Positions 9,006 to 16,559 of a DNA stretch of 64,000 nt are shown piece after piece. This DNA comes from Arthrobacter sp. (GTDB taxonomy: Bacteria; Actinomycetota; Actinomycetes; Actinomycetales; Micrococcaceae): the NCBI GenBank assembly GCA_031277795.1, contig JAITLQ010000015.1, positions 403,667 through 467,666 of the forward strand, written 5' to 3'. The notes beneath the pieces are model-generated. The model was not told the origin of the DNA and searched no databases. It was given only the letters and a program-made list of their open reading frames with translations. The position numbers and the translations under genes were made by a program. Within the stretch, counting starts at the first letter, position 1, and each line of letters opens with the position of its first letter.

Positions 9006-10077
9006 GCTCGCCTCCCGCGGTGGCGCGCGCCGGAGGCGAGGTGCGCGCCGTGGTGCGCCCGCGGCGTCGGGCACCCAAGAGGACGAGGAAGATCGCGGCA
9101 CCCACGACCGACATGATCATGCCGATCGGCACCTCGTAGGGCTGGCGGATGAGGCGACCCAGGATGTCGCACGCCAGGACCAGGCCCGAACCGATGAGGA
9201 CCGTGAGCGGGACGGCGCGGCGCAGGTGATCGCCCACGAGCAGGGAGACGAGGTTGGGGACCACGAGTCCGAGGAAGGGCAGCGCGCCCACCGTGGTCAC
9301 GGAGACGGCCGAGATGACGGCGACGATGAACATGCCCAGGCGCACCGTTGCCTTGTAGTTCATGCCGAGGTTGGTGGTGAAGTCCTCGCCGAGGCCGGCC
9401 ACGGTGAAGCGGTCGGCGGCGACGTAGCCGAGCACGCACGCCGCCGCGACGATCCAGAGCAGCTCGTAGCGCCCGCGCAGGATGCCGGAGAGGTCGCCGA
9501 TCATCCAAGCGTTGAGCGTTTGGAGCAGATCGAAGCGGTAGGCAAAGAAGGTGGTCGCGGCGGCAACGACGCCGCCGAGCATGATGCCCACGAGCGGGAC
9601 GAGCAGGGTGTCGCGCGTGGGGAGGCGGTTGATGAGCGCCAGGAAGAGCGCGGTGCCGGCCAGGGCAAAGAGCGTGGCGACGCCCATCTTGGCCAGCATC
9701 GGGGCGGCGGGCACCAGCACGGTGACCACGAGGATGCCCAGCGTTGCCGACTCGGTGGTGCCCACCATGCCCGGATCCACGAACTTGTTGCGCGAGAGCT
9801 GCTGCATGATGAGGCCGGCGACCGCCACGGCGGCCCCAGCCAGGACGGCGGCGAGGGTGCGGGGCAGGCGCGAGATCCACACGAGCTCCCACGCGGCCGG
9901 ATCCCCGGCCAGGAGCCGGGCCGGGTCGATGTCGGCGACGCCGACGAAGAGGGAGACGAGGGCCAAGAGGACGACGGCGGCCGCGCCGAGTCCCAGTGCG
10001 AGCGCGCCACGGCCCGGACGCGCGGAACCCGCGGCCGCCGGGGAGGCGGCCGCGGGCGCGGCGACGGTACTGCTCAT
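8998..10077 (-). CDS. Iron-siderophore ABC transporter permease (first)
   Basis: Encodes 359 residues: a cytoplasmic Ala/Pro-rich N-terminus, then FecCD-type helices. Recognisable parts are RLPRTLAAVLAGAAVAVAG, the conserved first-helix region of this family, GLGEDFTTNLGMNYK (coupling helix zone) and GALPFLGLVVPNLVSLLVGDHLRRAVPL. The start was set at ATG 10077 (MSSTVAAPAA); in-frame upstream codons add unconserved sequence. It lies 29 nt after the binding-protein gene and forms a heterodimer with the second permease. Confidence 0.9.
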   Translation of the reverse strand: MSSTVAAPAAASPAAAGSARPGRGALALGLGAAAVVLLALVSLFVGVADIDPARLLAGDPAAWELVWISRLPRTLAAVLAGAAVAVAGLIMQQLSRNKFVDPGMVGTTESATLGILVVTVLVPAAPMLAKMGVATLFALAGTALFLALINRLPTRDTLLVPLVGIMLGGVVAAATTFFAYRFDLLQTLNAWMIGDLSGILRGRYELLWIVAAACVLGYVAADRFTVAGLGEDFTTNLGMNYKATVRLGMFIVAVISAVSVTTVGALPFLGLVVPNLVSLLVGDHLRRAVPLTVLIGSGLVLACDILGRLIRQPYEVPIGMIMSVVGAAIFLVLLGARRRGRTTARTSPPARATAGGEHA

Positions 10078-10106
10078 GATGCTGCTTGGTGTTTCGAAGC
10101 GAGGGC

Positions 10107-11048
10107 TCAGAGGCCCTTGGCCACCTCGTCGATCATGCTCGGCACCGAGCGCAGGCCGTAGCCCACGAGGTACCACGTGCTCGAATCCAGCGAGACGATC
10201 TTGTTGTTCTTGGCGGCGTTCGTGGAGTTCACGAGCTCGTTGTCGAGGACGGACGTGGCGGCTTCGCCACCCTCGGTGCCCACCGCGGTGTCGCGGTCGA
10301 TGACGTAGAGGATGTCCGGGTTCTTTTCCTTGATGTACTCGAACGAGATGGACTCGCCGTGGGCGCCGTCGACCGTGACCTCGGCGACCGGGGTCACGCC
10401 CAGGACGTCGTGGATGAGGCCAAAGCGCGAGCCGGCGCCGTAGGCCGTGAGCTTGCCGCCGGAGACCATGGTGATGAGGGCCTTCTTGCCGGAGGCCTCG
10501 GCGGTGGTCTTCGTCTCGGCGATCGTGGACTCGATGCTCGTGAGCTGCTTCTCGACCTCGTCCGACTTCTCGAAGATCTTGCCGATGGAACGGGCGTTGG
10601 CCTCGAAGGACTCGAGCGGCTTCGTGGCGTCGGAGGAGAGATCCACGGTCGGGGCGATCTTCGAGAGGTCCTCGTACGAGTCCGCCGTGCGGCCGGAGAT
10701 GATGATGAGGTCCGGCTTCTCGGCGGCGACCTTCTCCAGATCCGGCTCCTTCATGCCGCCGATCTTGGTGTACTTCGCATCGGAGTACTTGGAGAGCGAG
10801 CTGGGGAACTCCGCCTCGGGGACGCCCTGGGCCTCGACGCCGATGGCCTCCATGTCATCGAGCGCCGCGAGGTCGTAGGTGAAGACCTTCTTGGGGTTCA
10901 CCGGCACGGGGGTTGAACCCTGCGCGTGCTCGATGGTGACGGTGGCCTCGGAGGACGCCGGGGTGGCGTCGGCCCCGCATCCGGTGGCGGTGAACAGGGT
11001 GGCCGCAGCGGCGGCGGCACCCAGGGCAAGGCGGAAGCCGGACTTCAT
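10107..11048 (-). CDS. Siderophore-binding lipoprotein (FatB/YclQ-like)
   Basis: Encodes 313 residues. The signal peptide ends in a lipobox (TATGC, Cys at about 24), so the protein is anchored outside the membrane. The mature part is a helical-backbone periplasmic-binding fold: VFTYDLAALDDMEAIGV, a KPDLIIISGR strand-loop, then a C-lobe ending YGLRSVPSMIDEVAKGL. This pattern fits binders of petrobactin and other catecholate siderophores (CeuE/FatB/YclQ). It is the first gene of the uptake operon. A 19-bp DtxR/IdeR-like box lies 37 nt before the start, so iron repression is likely. Confidence 0.92.
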   Translation of the reverse strand: MKSGFRLALGAAAAAATLFTATGCGADATPASSEATVTIEHAQGSTPVPVNPKKVFTYDLAALDDMEAIGVEAQGVPEAEFPSSLSKYSDAKYTKIGGMKEPDLEKVAAEKPDLIIISGRTADSYEDLSKIAPTVDLSSDATKPLESFEANARSIGKIFEKSDEVEKQLTSIESTIAETKTTAEASGKKALITMVSGGKLTAYGAGSRFGLIHDVLGVTPVAEVTVDGAHGESISFEYIKEKNPDILYVIDRDTAVGTEGGEAATSVLDNELVNSTNAAKNNKIVSLDSSTWYLVGYGLRSVPSMIDEVAKGL

Positions 11049-11469
11049 CGTTGACTCTCTTCCAACAGTGATGTGGTAATTAGCTTAGGAGTTCGTGACC
11101 TAATCAACGGGAACGACGTTAGGCGTTCCTGCGAGGCGGGCGCAAATCGGAGGCAGTGTGCGATACAGGGCGGCTGGAAGCATTTTTCTTACGCCGTGTG
11201 GATTGATGGACCAAACCCTGTTAGCGTTGTCGTTGGCAGGGTGGTGGGGCGCAGCTCCGAAATGGTCAAGAGCCATTTCCGGGGCGGCGCCCCACACTTC
11301 TTCCACGGAGCCTCCGGGCTGGCGCGAGGACCTTGGGGGTTCGCGAGAGGTCGGGCTCTCCCGCCGCGTGATCGGCGGGTGGACGCGAGGGCACCCCCCG
11401 TCGGCAGGGGCCAACGGGGGTGCACAGTGGGGTGGCGGAAGCCGGGTGGGCCGGCGCCCGCAACGGGGC
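11049..11469. other. 421-nt gap between SDR end and siderophore operon
   Basis: Near the operon it holds the promoter and iron box. 11104-11270 is less G+C rich than the surroundings and shows no credible gene: open frames here lack a ribosome site and domain character. Near the SDR it holds a hairpin (11391-11401 with 11414-11423, GCACCCCC/GGGGGTGC arms with one bulge) that could end the SDR transcript. I see nothing else definite. Confidence 0.5.
11085..11103. promoter_or_regulatory. DtxR/IdeR-like iron box upstream of the siderophore operon
   Basis: TTAGGAGTTCGTGACCTAA is a 19-bp element with perfect outer half sites TTAGG and CCTAA, the architecture of the DtxR/IdeR box. The centre is degenerate. 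It lies in an A/T-rich stretch between a candidate -35 (TTGATT, minus strand, 11107-11102) and -10 (CTAATT, 11083-11078) facing the binding-lipoprotein gene. Overlap with TTAGCTTAGG may extend the site. Confidence 0.55.
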
Positions 11470-12249
11470 TCAGCTGCGGCGCACGAGGCGTTCAACCGTC
11501 CGCGCCGGCAGCACGGCGGCGGCCACCTTGGCCGCCTTGTACCTCAGCGACGGGACGCTCAGGGACTTGCCAGACGCGGAGTCGGCCAGGCCTTGACGCA
11601 CCACGTCCTCGGCCTTGAGCCAGGCCAGGCGCGGGAAGGCCTTGGTGTCCTGGCCCATGCGCTCGTGGAACTCGGTGCGCGTGAACCCAGGGCACAGGGC
11701 CGTGACGACGATTCCGTGCTCCGCGTGATGCAGCGTGGCCCACTTGGAGAAATTCACCATGGCCAGCTTGGCGGCCGAGTACGTCCCGCGGGGCGTAAAG
11801 GCCGCCACCGAGGCCACGTTGACGATGCGACCGCCGCCGCGCTCGCGCATGGCCACGAGGGCGGCGTGGCTCAGCCGCAGCGGCACCTCCGTGTGGATGC
11901 GCCAGTGATCGCGCTCGTGCTCCCAGTCGTTCTCGGCAAAGCTGTGCACCAGGCCGTAGCCGGCGTTGTTGACGAGCAGTTCCACGGGATCCACGTGGCT
12001 CTCGATGCGTGCCTGCACCGCCGCCTGGCCGTCCTCGTCGAGGAGATCGGCCACGATGCTTTCGGTGTGGATGGCGTAGCCGCCCTCGAGCTCCTGCGCC
12101 ACCGCGGCGAGCCGATCGCGATCTCGCGCCACCAGGATCAGGTGTCTGCCCTGGGCGGCGAGTTGGCGGGCGAACTCCAGCCCGATCCCGCTCGTGGCGC
12201 CCGTGACGAGGGCCGTGCGGTGCGGTTCCTGAGGCTGCGTGCTGCTCAT
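11470..12249 (-). CDS. Short-chain dehydrogenase/reductase (DltE-like)
   Basis: Encodes 259 residues of classical SDR fold: cofactor motif TGATSGIG (about 17-24), an ARDRDRL stretch after the second strand suggesting NADP preference, NNAGYG, and the catalytic Ser region NVASVAAF with YSAAK. The C-terminus (ARTVERLVRRS) is basic. Similar proteins are generic oxidoreductases of unknown substrate. The gene begins 25 nt downstream of the metallo-hydrolase gene on the same strand and may be cotranscribed with it. Confidence 0.85.
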   Translation of the reverse strand: MSSTQPQEPHRTALVTGATSGIGLEFARQLAAQGRHLILVARDRDRLAAVAQELEGGYAIHTESIVADLLDEDGQAAVQARIESHVDPVELLVNNAGYGLVHSFAENDWEHERDHWRIHTEVPLRLSHAALVAMRERGGGRIVNVASVAAFTPRGTYSAAKLAMVNFSKWATLHHAEHGIVVTALCPGFTRTEFHERMGQDTKAFPRLAWLKAEDVVRQGLADSASGKSLSVPSLRYKAAKVAAAVLPARTVERLVRRS

Positions 12250-12273
12250 GCTTCGAGGGTACGGGCGCGACGC

Positions 12274-13059
12274 TCAGATCTGACCGCGCCGCGCCAGCAG
12301 CGCGAGCTGGGCGGAGACGGTGTGTTCGGCGGCGCCGCGCACCGACGGGTCCACCTCGGCGTAGACGATGTCCGTCACGGCGCCCACCGTCGGATCGAGG
12401 CCGCGCTCGCGCAACCCGTCCGCTGCGCCCTTGACTTGCTCGAGCCGCATGAGCCGGTGGCTCAGGTACTCCCTGGCCACGGTATCCACCGGGCCGGGGA
12501 AGCCCCCGTGGGCGGGCAGCGTGGGCACGGGACCCAACGCCCGGAGCGCCTCGAGCGAATCGAGGTAGTCGCCCAAGGTGCCGTCCGGGTGGTCGATGAT
12601 CGTGGTGCCGTGGCCCAGGATCGTGTCTCCCGTGAAGACCGCCTGGTCCACCCCGTCCCTGCTCAACACGAGGCTGATCGAGTCTGACGTGTGCCCGGGC
12701 GTCGCGAGGACGCGCAGATGCGCGCCATCGCCCAAGGCGAGCGTCTCGCCGTCGAGCAGGGGAGCCGCACCCACGCTGAACTCCTCCGCCGCCCCGCGCG
12801 ATGCGGCGCCCGTCAGGCCACGCAGCCGCGCGAGCCCTCCCACGTGATCGTGATGACGATGCGTGACGAGGATCAGGGCCACGGGGCCCAGCGCCGCCAG
12901 CGCCTCTTGATGGGCGGCGTCATCGTCCCCCGGGTCGATGACGACGGCACCGCTGGGGGCCTGAAGCACATAACTCTGGGTGCCCTCGAGGGTCATGGGG
13001 CCGGCGTTGTCCTGGCGCAGGACGCGCACGCCGGGGACCGGGGAATCGAGTTCGCTCAT
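12274..13059 (-). CDS. Metallo-beta-lactamase-fold hydrolase (LACTB2/glyoxalase II-like)
   Basis: Encodes 261 residues with the metal motif THRHHDHVGG, followed by ATPGHTSDSISLV, FTGDTILGHGTT and a C-terminal His in LPAHGGF. Together these form the dinuclear metal site of the MBL superfamily. The C-terminal helical extension after the hydrolase domain (HRLMRLEQVKGAADGLRERG) is typical of LACTB2-like endoribonuclease/hydrolases. ATG 13059 was chosen over a longer frame that crosses the divergent copC promoter region. The substrate is unresolved. It is followed closely by the SDR gene. Confidence 0.87.
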   Translation of the reverse strand: MSELDSPVPGVRVLRQDNAGPMTLEGTQSYVLQAPSGAVVIDPGDDDAAHQEALAALGPVALILVTHRHHDHVGGLARLRGLTGAASRGAAEEFSVGAAPLLDGETLALGDGAHLRVLATPGHTSDSISLVLSRDGVDQAVFTGDTILGHGTTIIDHPDGTLGDYLDSLEALRALGPVPTLPAHGGFPGPVDTVAREYLSHRLMRLEQVKGAADGLRERGLDPTVGAVTDIVYAEVDPSVRGAAEHTVSAQLALLARRGQI

Positions 13060-13198
13060 GCCTGCCAAGTATGCCGTGGCATGCCACGATGCAGGCCCCG
13101 TCACAGCGGGCGGGTGCGTGGCCTGAGTAGGATGGTGAGTTGCCGTGTGCCCGTGCGGCTGCCGCCGGGCCGAGGCAATCAACGTCTCAGGAGGAACC

Positions 13199-13852
13199 GT
13201 GCAAACCACCGCCCCCCGCTCGCTTCGTACGCGACTGACGCTGGCCCTGGCCGGCGTGCTCGCCCTCGTCGCCGCCCCGATCGTGGCGGCCGCCCCGGCC
13301 CAGGCCCATGACCAGTTCCTGGGCGGAACGCCCAAGGCCGGGAGCAGCGTCGAGGTGGCGCCGGACAAGATCACCCTGACGTTCTCCGCCGAGGTCAAGG
13401 AGATCGGCGGCAACTCCAACGCCATCTCGGTGACCGATCGCGACGGCAAGGAGTACGCCACGGGTGCCGTGAAGGTGGACGGCGTGACGATCTCGCGCGC
13501 TCTCGGCAAGCTGCCCGCCGGGACGTACGACGTGAGCTGGTCCGCGCTGTCCTCGGACGGGCACCGCGTGCACAGCAACAACGACTACGCCTTCACCGTG
13601 AGCAAGGGCGAGAAGGCCGCCGCCAGCACGGCGCCGTCCAGCTCCAAGCCGGCAGCGAGCGCGCAGGCCACCGCCGGGACGGCCCCGAGCATCGCCTCGG
13701 AGACGCAGGCCGCCGGTGGATCGGAGGTCGTCGCGGAGACGTCCCCGACCGTCATGATCATGTGGATCGTCGCCGGCTTCCTGGTGCTCGCGATCGTGCT
13801 CGGCATCATCCTGCAGCTCACGCGCAAGAAGCCCTCGCGCGACGAGGAGTAG
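13199..13852 (+). CDS. copC: CopC-domain copper-binding membrane-anchored protein
   Basis: Encodes 217 residues. A signal peptide ends at AQA, so mature protein starts HDQF with the N-terminal His that ligates Cu(II) in CopC. The beta-barrel domain includes LGGTPKAGSSVEVAPDKITLTFSAEV and SALSSDGHRVHSNNDYAFTV, the conserved D-G-H ligand region. A Ser/Ala-rich linker and one C-terminal membrane helix (residues about 185-207) follow, then a basic tail, the YobA/CopC type. GTG 13199 has AGGAGG 5 nt upstream. It probably passes copper to a CopD-like partner; one is fused to CtaG at 61.3 kb. Confidence 0.88.
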   Translation: MQTTAPRSLRTRLTLALAGVLALVAAPIVAAAPAQAHDQFLGGTPKAGSSVEVAPDKITLTFSAEVKEIGGNSNAISVTDRDGKEYATGAVKVDGVTISRALGKLPAGTYDVSWSALSSDGHRVHSNNDYAFTVSKGEKAAASTAPSSSKPAASAQATAGTAPSIASETQAAGGSEVVAETSPTVMIMWIVAGFLVLAIVLGIILQLTRKKPSRDEE

Positions 13853-13897
13853 CCCGGGCGGCCCGGGCCGCCGAGGGTGGGCGCCGCGCTCGCGCGA

Positions 13898-13992
13898 GCA
13901 CCCGCCGTCGGGCCCCTGGTCCCTGGAAAAACGCGCCCGCCTGAACTTTCCGTGTACTCGAGTGCACGCATTGTTCGGGCGGGCGCGTTTTT
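13898..13992. repeat. Composite repeat: half A-core plus CTCGAG-centred palindrome (copy 1)
   Basis: GCACCCGCCGTCGGGC (13898-13913) is followed 13 nt later by a 66-nt palindrome (13927-13992) centred on CTCGAG, with ends AAAAACGCGCCCGCC and GGCGGGCGCGTTTTT. A few base pairs in the inner part are mismatched. The T-run makes it a good terminator for copC, and the mirror A-run serves the convergent gntR. The same composite recurs at 21.7 and 22.5 kb. Confidence 0.8.
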
Positions 13993-14000
13993 TGCTTGGC

Positions 14001-14666
14001 TCAGTCGTCCCCTGGCTCGGTCGCCTCGAAGATCTCGGGATGGCGCTGCAGCTCGAGGCGGGTCTTGCGGATGTGGGAGTGCATGAGGCGATCCGCCTCG
14101 TGCGCGTCGCGGTCCTTGAACGTCTCGAGCAGGAGGCGGTGTTCGAGGTGGGTCATGCGCAGGCCCTCCCAGCCCACGAGCTCGGAGTACGCCCTGCGGT
14201 AGTGATGGGTGGAGTTCCAGAGGTTCTCCACGAGCGAATAGAGCGAGTCCATGCCGGCCGGGCGGTAGCTCTCCAGGTGGAAGCGGCGGTCGTGGTGCAG
14301 GTAGTCGGTGACGGTCTCCGAGGCCTCGATGTCGGCCATGATGCCGGCGAGCCGCTCGACGTCCTCGTCGGTGTAGCGCTTGACCGCCTCGCGCAGCAGG
14401 AGGGAATCCAGGCGCTCGCGGATGAGGTAGGTCTCCTCGGCCTGGCGCAGGTCCATGTGGGAGACCCAGGCTCCGGTGTGGGCCACGAGCGTCACGAGGC
14501 CGTCCGCCTCGAGGATGCGCAGCGCCTCGCGAATGGGCAGGCGGGAGACCCCGAATTCCTCGGCCAGCAACTCCTGCCGGATGCGCTCGCCCGGGCGCCG
14601 CTGGCCCTCGAGGATCTCGGCGCGCAGGCTCTCAGCGATGCGGTGACTTGCCGATTCCTTGCCCAC
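14001..14666 (-). CDS. GntR-family regulator with FCD domain, likely repressor of the 14-21 kb catabolic unit
   Basis: Encodes 221 residues. The winged helix (residues 5-70) contains LRAEILEGQRRPGERIRQELLAEEFGVSRLPIREALRILEADG. The FCD domain has the metal/ligand-type residues of the family: EETYLIRERLDSLLLREAV, HHDRRFHLESYRPAG, THLEHRLLLETFKDRD. GTG 14666 has AAGGAG 5 nt upstream. It lies downstream of two SDR genes but behind a hairpin (14787-14820). Two TTGGATCCA palindromes in the divergent promoter region at 16.4 kb are its probable targets. The inducer is unknown. Confidence 0.88.
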   Translation of the reverse strand: MGKESASHRIAESLRAEILEGQRRPGERIRQELLAEEFGVSRLPIREALRILEADGLVTLVAHTGAWVSHMDLRQAEETYLIRERLDSLLLREAVKRYTDEDVERLAGIMADIEASETVTDYLHHDRRFHLESYRPAGMDSLYSLVENLWNSTHHYRRAYSELVGWEGLRMTHLEHRLLLETFKDRDAHEADRLMHSHIRKTRLELQRHPEIFEATEPGDD

Positions 14667-14786
14667 GGGGCTCCTTGAGGTCGCAAGCGCCGCCCGGCGA
14701 CGCGAAGGGATCCGATGCCCGCGCTCGGCGGGCCATGACGAGTCTAGGGCTCGCCCCGGCCCGTGGGCGGTGTCGATGAAGGAGGC

Positions 14787-14820
14787 CCCGGCGCGGGGGC
14801 ATCGCAACACCCGCGCCGGG
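14787..14820 (-). terminator. Hairpin after the SDR pair
   Basis: Perfect 11-bp stem (CCCGGCGCGGG at 14787-14797 with its complement at 14810-14820) just past the stop of the downstream SDR gene on the minus strand. It lacks a clear U-run. It separates the SDR transcript from gntR. Confidence 0.5.
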
Positions 14821-14832
14821 AAGCGTGAGCGC

Positions 14833-15591
14833 CTAGCCGGCCATGAACAGGCCGCCGTTGACGTGCAGGGTCTCTCCCGTGATGAAGCTTGCGGCGTCCG
14901 AGGCCAGGAACACGGCGGCGGCGGCCACCTCGCCCGGCTCGCCGAAGCGGTGCAGCGGCGTCTGGGCCATCATGCTCTCGCCGCGATCGCTCACGAGGTC
15001 CTTCACCATGCCCGTGTTGATGGTGCCGGGGGAGACAGCGTTGACGCGCACGCCGGCCGGGCCGAGCTCGTGGGCCAGGGAGCGGGTGAGGGCGATGACG
15101 CCGGCCTTGGAAGCGGCGTAGTGCGCGTGCAGCTGCGATCCGCGGTGGCCGGCGACCGAGGCGAAGGTGACGACGGCGGAGCCGGCCCCGAAGTGGGGGA
15201 TGCACGCGCGGATCAGCTTGAAGACGCCGTTGAGGTTGATGCGCTGCACGCGTTCCCAGAGCTCGTCGCTCGTCTCGGCCACGGTGCTGCGAGGGTAGAT
15301 GCCGGCCACGGGCAGCAGCAGGTCCACCGACCCGCTGGCCGCCACGGCCTCCGCCACGGCGGCGTCGATGGTGTCCTGGGCCGAGGCGTCGCCCGGGACC
15401 AGGGTCACGCGCTCGCGGCCGAGCTCGTCGGCCAAGGCCTCGAGCGCCTCCGGATGCAGGTCCACGAGCACGAGGTGGGCGCCGGAGGCGTGCAGCAGGC
15501 GTACCACCTCGGCACCGATCCCGCCGGAGGCGCCGGTGACGATGGCGCTGCGGCCGGAGAAATCGAAGCGCACGTTGGAGGAGGGGTTCAC
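14833..15591 (-). CDS. SDR-family oxidoreductase, second of pair
   Basis: Encodes 252 residues. TGASGGIG (about residues 18-25) binds NAD(P), and a DLHPEALEAL run after strand two, with an acidic residue, suggests NAD preference. The usual NNAG is replaced by LLPVAGIYPR. Catalytic VTFASVAGHRG and HYAASKAG follow, and the C-terminus FITGETLHVNGGLF is typical of FabG-like sugar or hydroxy-acid dehydrogenases. GTG 15591 starts 2 nt after the first SDR's stop. Likely role: oxidation of the compound imported by the divergent carrier; substrate unproven. Confidence 0.85.
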   Translation of the reverse strand: MNPSSNVRFDFSGRSAIVTGASGGIGAEVVRLLHASGAHLVLVDLHPEALEALADELGRERVTLVPGDASAQDTIDAAVAEAVAASGSVDLLLPVAGIYPRSTVAETSDELWERVQRINLNGVFKLIRACIPHFGAGSAVVTFASVAGHRGSQLHAHYAASKAGVIALTRSLAHELGPAGVRVNAVSPGTINTGMVKDLVSDRGESMMAQTPLHRFGEPGEVAAAAVFLASDAASFITGETLHVNGGLFMAG

Positions 15592-15593
15592 GA

Positions 15594-16358
15594 TCAGTAC
15601 CAGTTTCCGTCGATGGTCAGGCCGCCGTCGGCCATGAGCAGGTGTCCGTTGACAAAGGAGGAGGCCTCGGAGGCGAGGAAGTAGACGCACTCGGCGATCT
15701 CCTCCGGCTCCCCGAAGCGCCCGAGCGCCGTGCGGGCCTCGATGCGCTCCGCGCGTAGCTCGCCGCGTTCCTTGAGGTTGTCGGTGAGCGCCGAGCGGAC
15801 GTAGCCGGGGCCCACGGCGTTGGTGCGGATGCCCTCGGGCGCCCACTCGACGGCCAGCGTGCGGGTCAGGCCGCCGATGGCCGACTTGGCTGCCGTGTAG
15901 TTCAGGCGCTGGGGCATGCCGGTCAGCGCCGCGACGGAGGCGATGTTGACGATGCGCCCGCGGCTGGCCTTGAGCAGGGGGAAGGCGGCGCGGCACATGC
16001 GCAGGGTGCCCGTCACGTGAATGTCCAGCAGCACCGAGAGGTCGTCGTCGCTCATGGTGGCGGCCGGGGCAGGGCGGGCGATGCCGGCGCAGTTCACGAG
16101 CGCGTCAACGCGGCCCTCGACGGCGGCCACGGAGGCGAGTGCCGCATCCACCGCCGTGCGGGAGGTGACGTCGGCGCCCACGCCGCGCGCGGCGGGTCCC
16201 AGCGTGGCGGCGGCGCGCTCGGCCGCCGCGGCGTCACGGTCGACCAGCACGGCGCGGCCGCCGGAATGGATCCAACGCGCGGCGCTGGCCAGGCCGATGC
16301 CTGCTGCGCCTCCGCTGGCCACCATGACGGGGGAGGAGGGGGTGGGTGCGAGCGTCAT
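15594..16358 (-). CDS. SDR-family oxidoreductase, first of pair
   Basis: Encodes 254 residues with GGAAGIG (cofactor loop, residues about 16-22), an acidic VDRDAAAAER after strand two (NAD preference), VNCAGIA, a Ser region NIASVAALTG and YTAAKSAIGG, ending LMADGGLTIDGNWY. It resembles FabG-like dehydrogenases acting on sugar acids or diols. ATG 16358 has GGAAGG 7 nt upstream. It is the first gene of the minus-strand half of the catabolic unit, read from a promoter with a TTGGATCCA operator. Confidence 0.85.
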   Translation of the reverse strand: MTLAPTPSSPVMVASGGAAGIGLASAARWIHSGGRAVLVDRDAAAAERAAATLGPAARGVGADVTSRTAVDAALASVAAVEGRVDALVNCAGIARPAPAATMSDDDLSVLLDIHVTGTLRMCRAAFPLLKASRGRIVNIASVAALTGMPQRLNYTAAKSAIGGLTRTLAVEWAPEGIRTNAVGPGYVRSALTDNLKERGELRAERIEARTALGRFGEPEEIAECVYFLASEASSFVNGHLLMADGGLTIDGNWY

Positions 16359-16394
16359 AGCGCGCCTTCCGGGGCCGGGGATGCGAACGGGCAC

Positions 16395-16424
16395 ACACTA
16401 GGACTTGGATCCATTCACCGGCAA
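16395..16424 (-). promoter_or_regulatory. Probable promoter for the SDR pair
   Basis: On the minus strand TTGCCG (16424-16419), an 18-bp spacer and TAGTGT (16400-16395) read towards the SDR genes. The TTGGATCCA operator at 16405-16413 lies within the spacer. Confidence 0.5.
16405..16413. promoter_or_regulatory. GntR-FCD operator copy 1
   Basis: TTGGATCCA, palindromic around GGATCC, sits inside the spacer of the SDR promoter. It matches the core of a perfect 12-bp copy centred 62 bp away, about six helical turns, which would allow looping by one regulator. Confidence 0.65.
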
Positions 16425-16460
16425 ATCGGGAGATACTCCGGGACGATTCACGATCCTGGC

Positions 16461-16490
16461 TTTACATTGGATCCAATCTAGCCCTACCGT
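16461..16490 (+). promoter_or_regulatory. Probable promoter for E1-E2-MFS
   Basis: TTTACA (16461-16466), an 18-bp spacer and TACCGT (16485-16490) read towards the E1 gene. The operator 16466-16477 overlaps the end of the -35 and the spacer, the same arrangement as for the divergent SDR promoter. Confidence 0.5.
16466..16477. promoter_or_regulatory. GntR-FCD operator copy 2 (perfect)
   Basis: ATTGGATCCAAT is a perfect 12-bp palindrome of the kind bound by FadR-subfamily GntR regulators. It lies within the E1 promoter. The nearest candidate regulator is the GntR encoded at 14001-14666. Confidence 0.7.
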
Positions 16491-16559
16491 GGTGGGTGAT
16501 CCGAGACCCGCGTCACGTTCAGGCGCCGGCCTCACCCCTTCGAAGAGGAAGGCACTCGC

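Noticed and set aside
11100-11495. Open frame of 131 codons in the gap before the siderophore operon
   Set aside because: It overlaps the SDR 3' end and crosses the promoter region; composition is Pro/Arg/Ser-rich and no start signal is seen.
13145-13198. Longer start for CopC (adds 18 residues)
   Set aside because: GTG 13199 has AGGAGG at ideal spacing and gives a standard signal peptide; the longer frame has neither.
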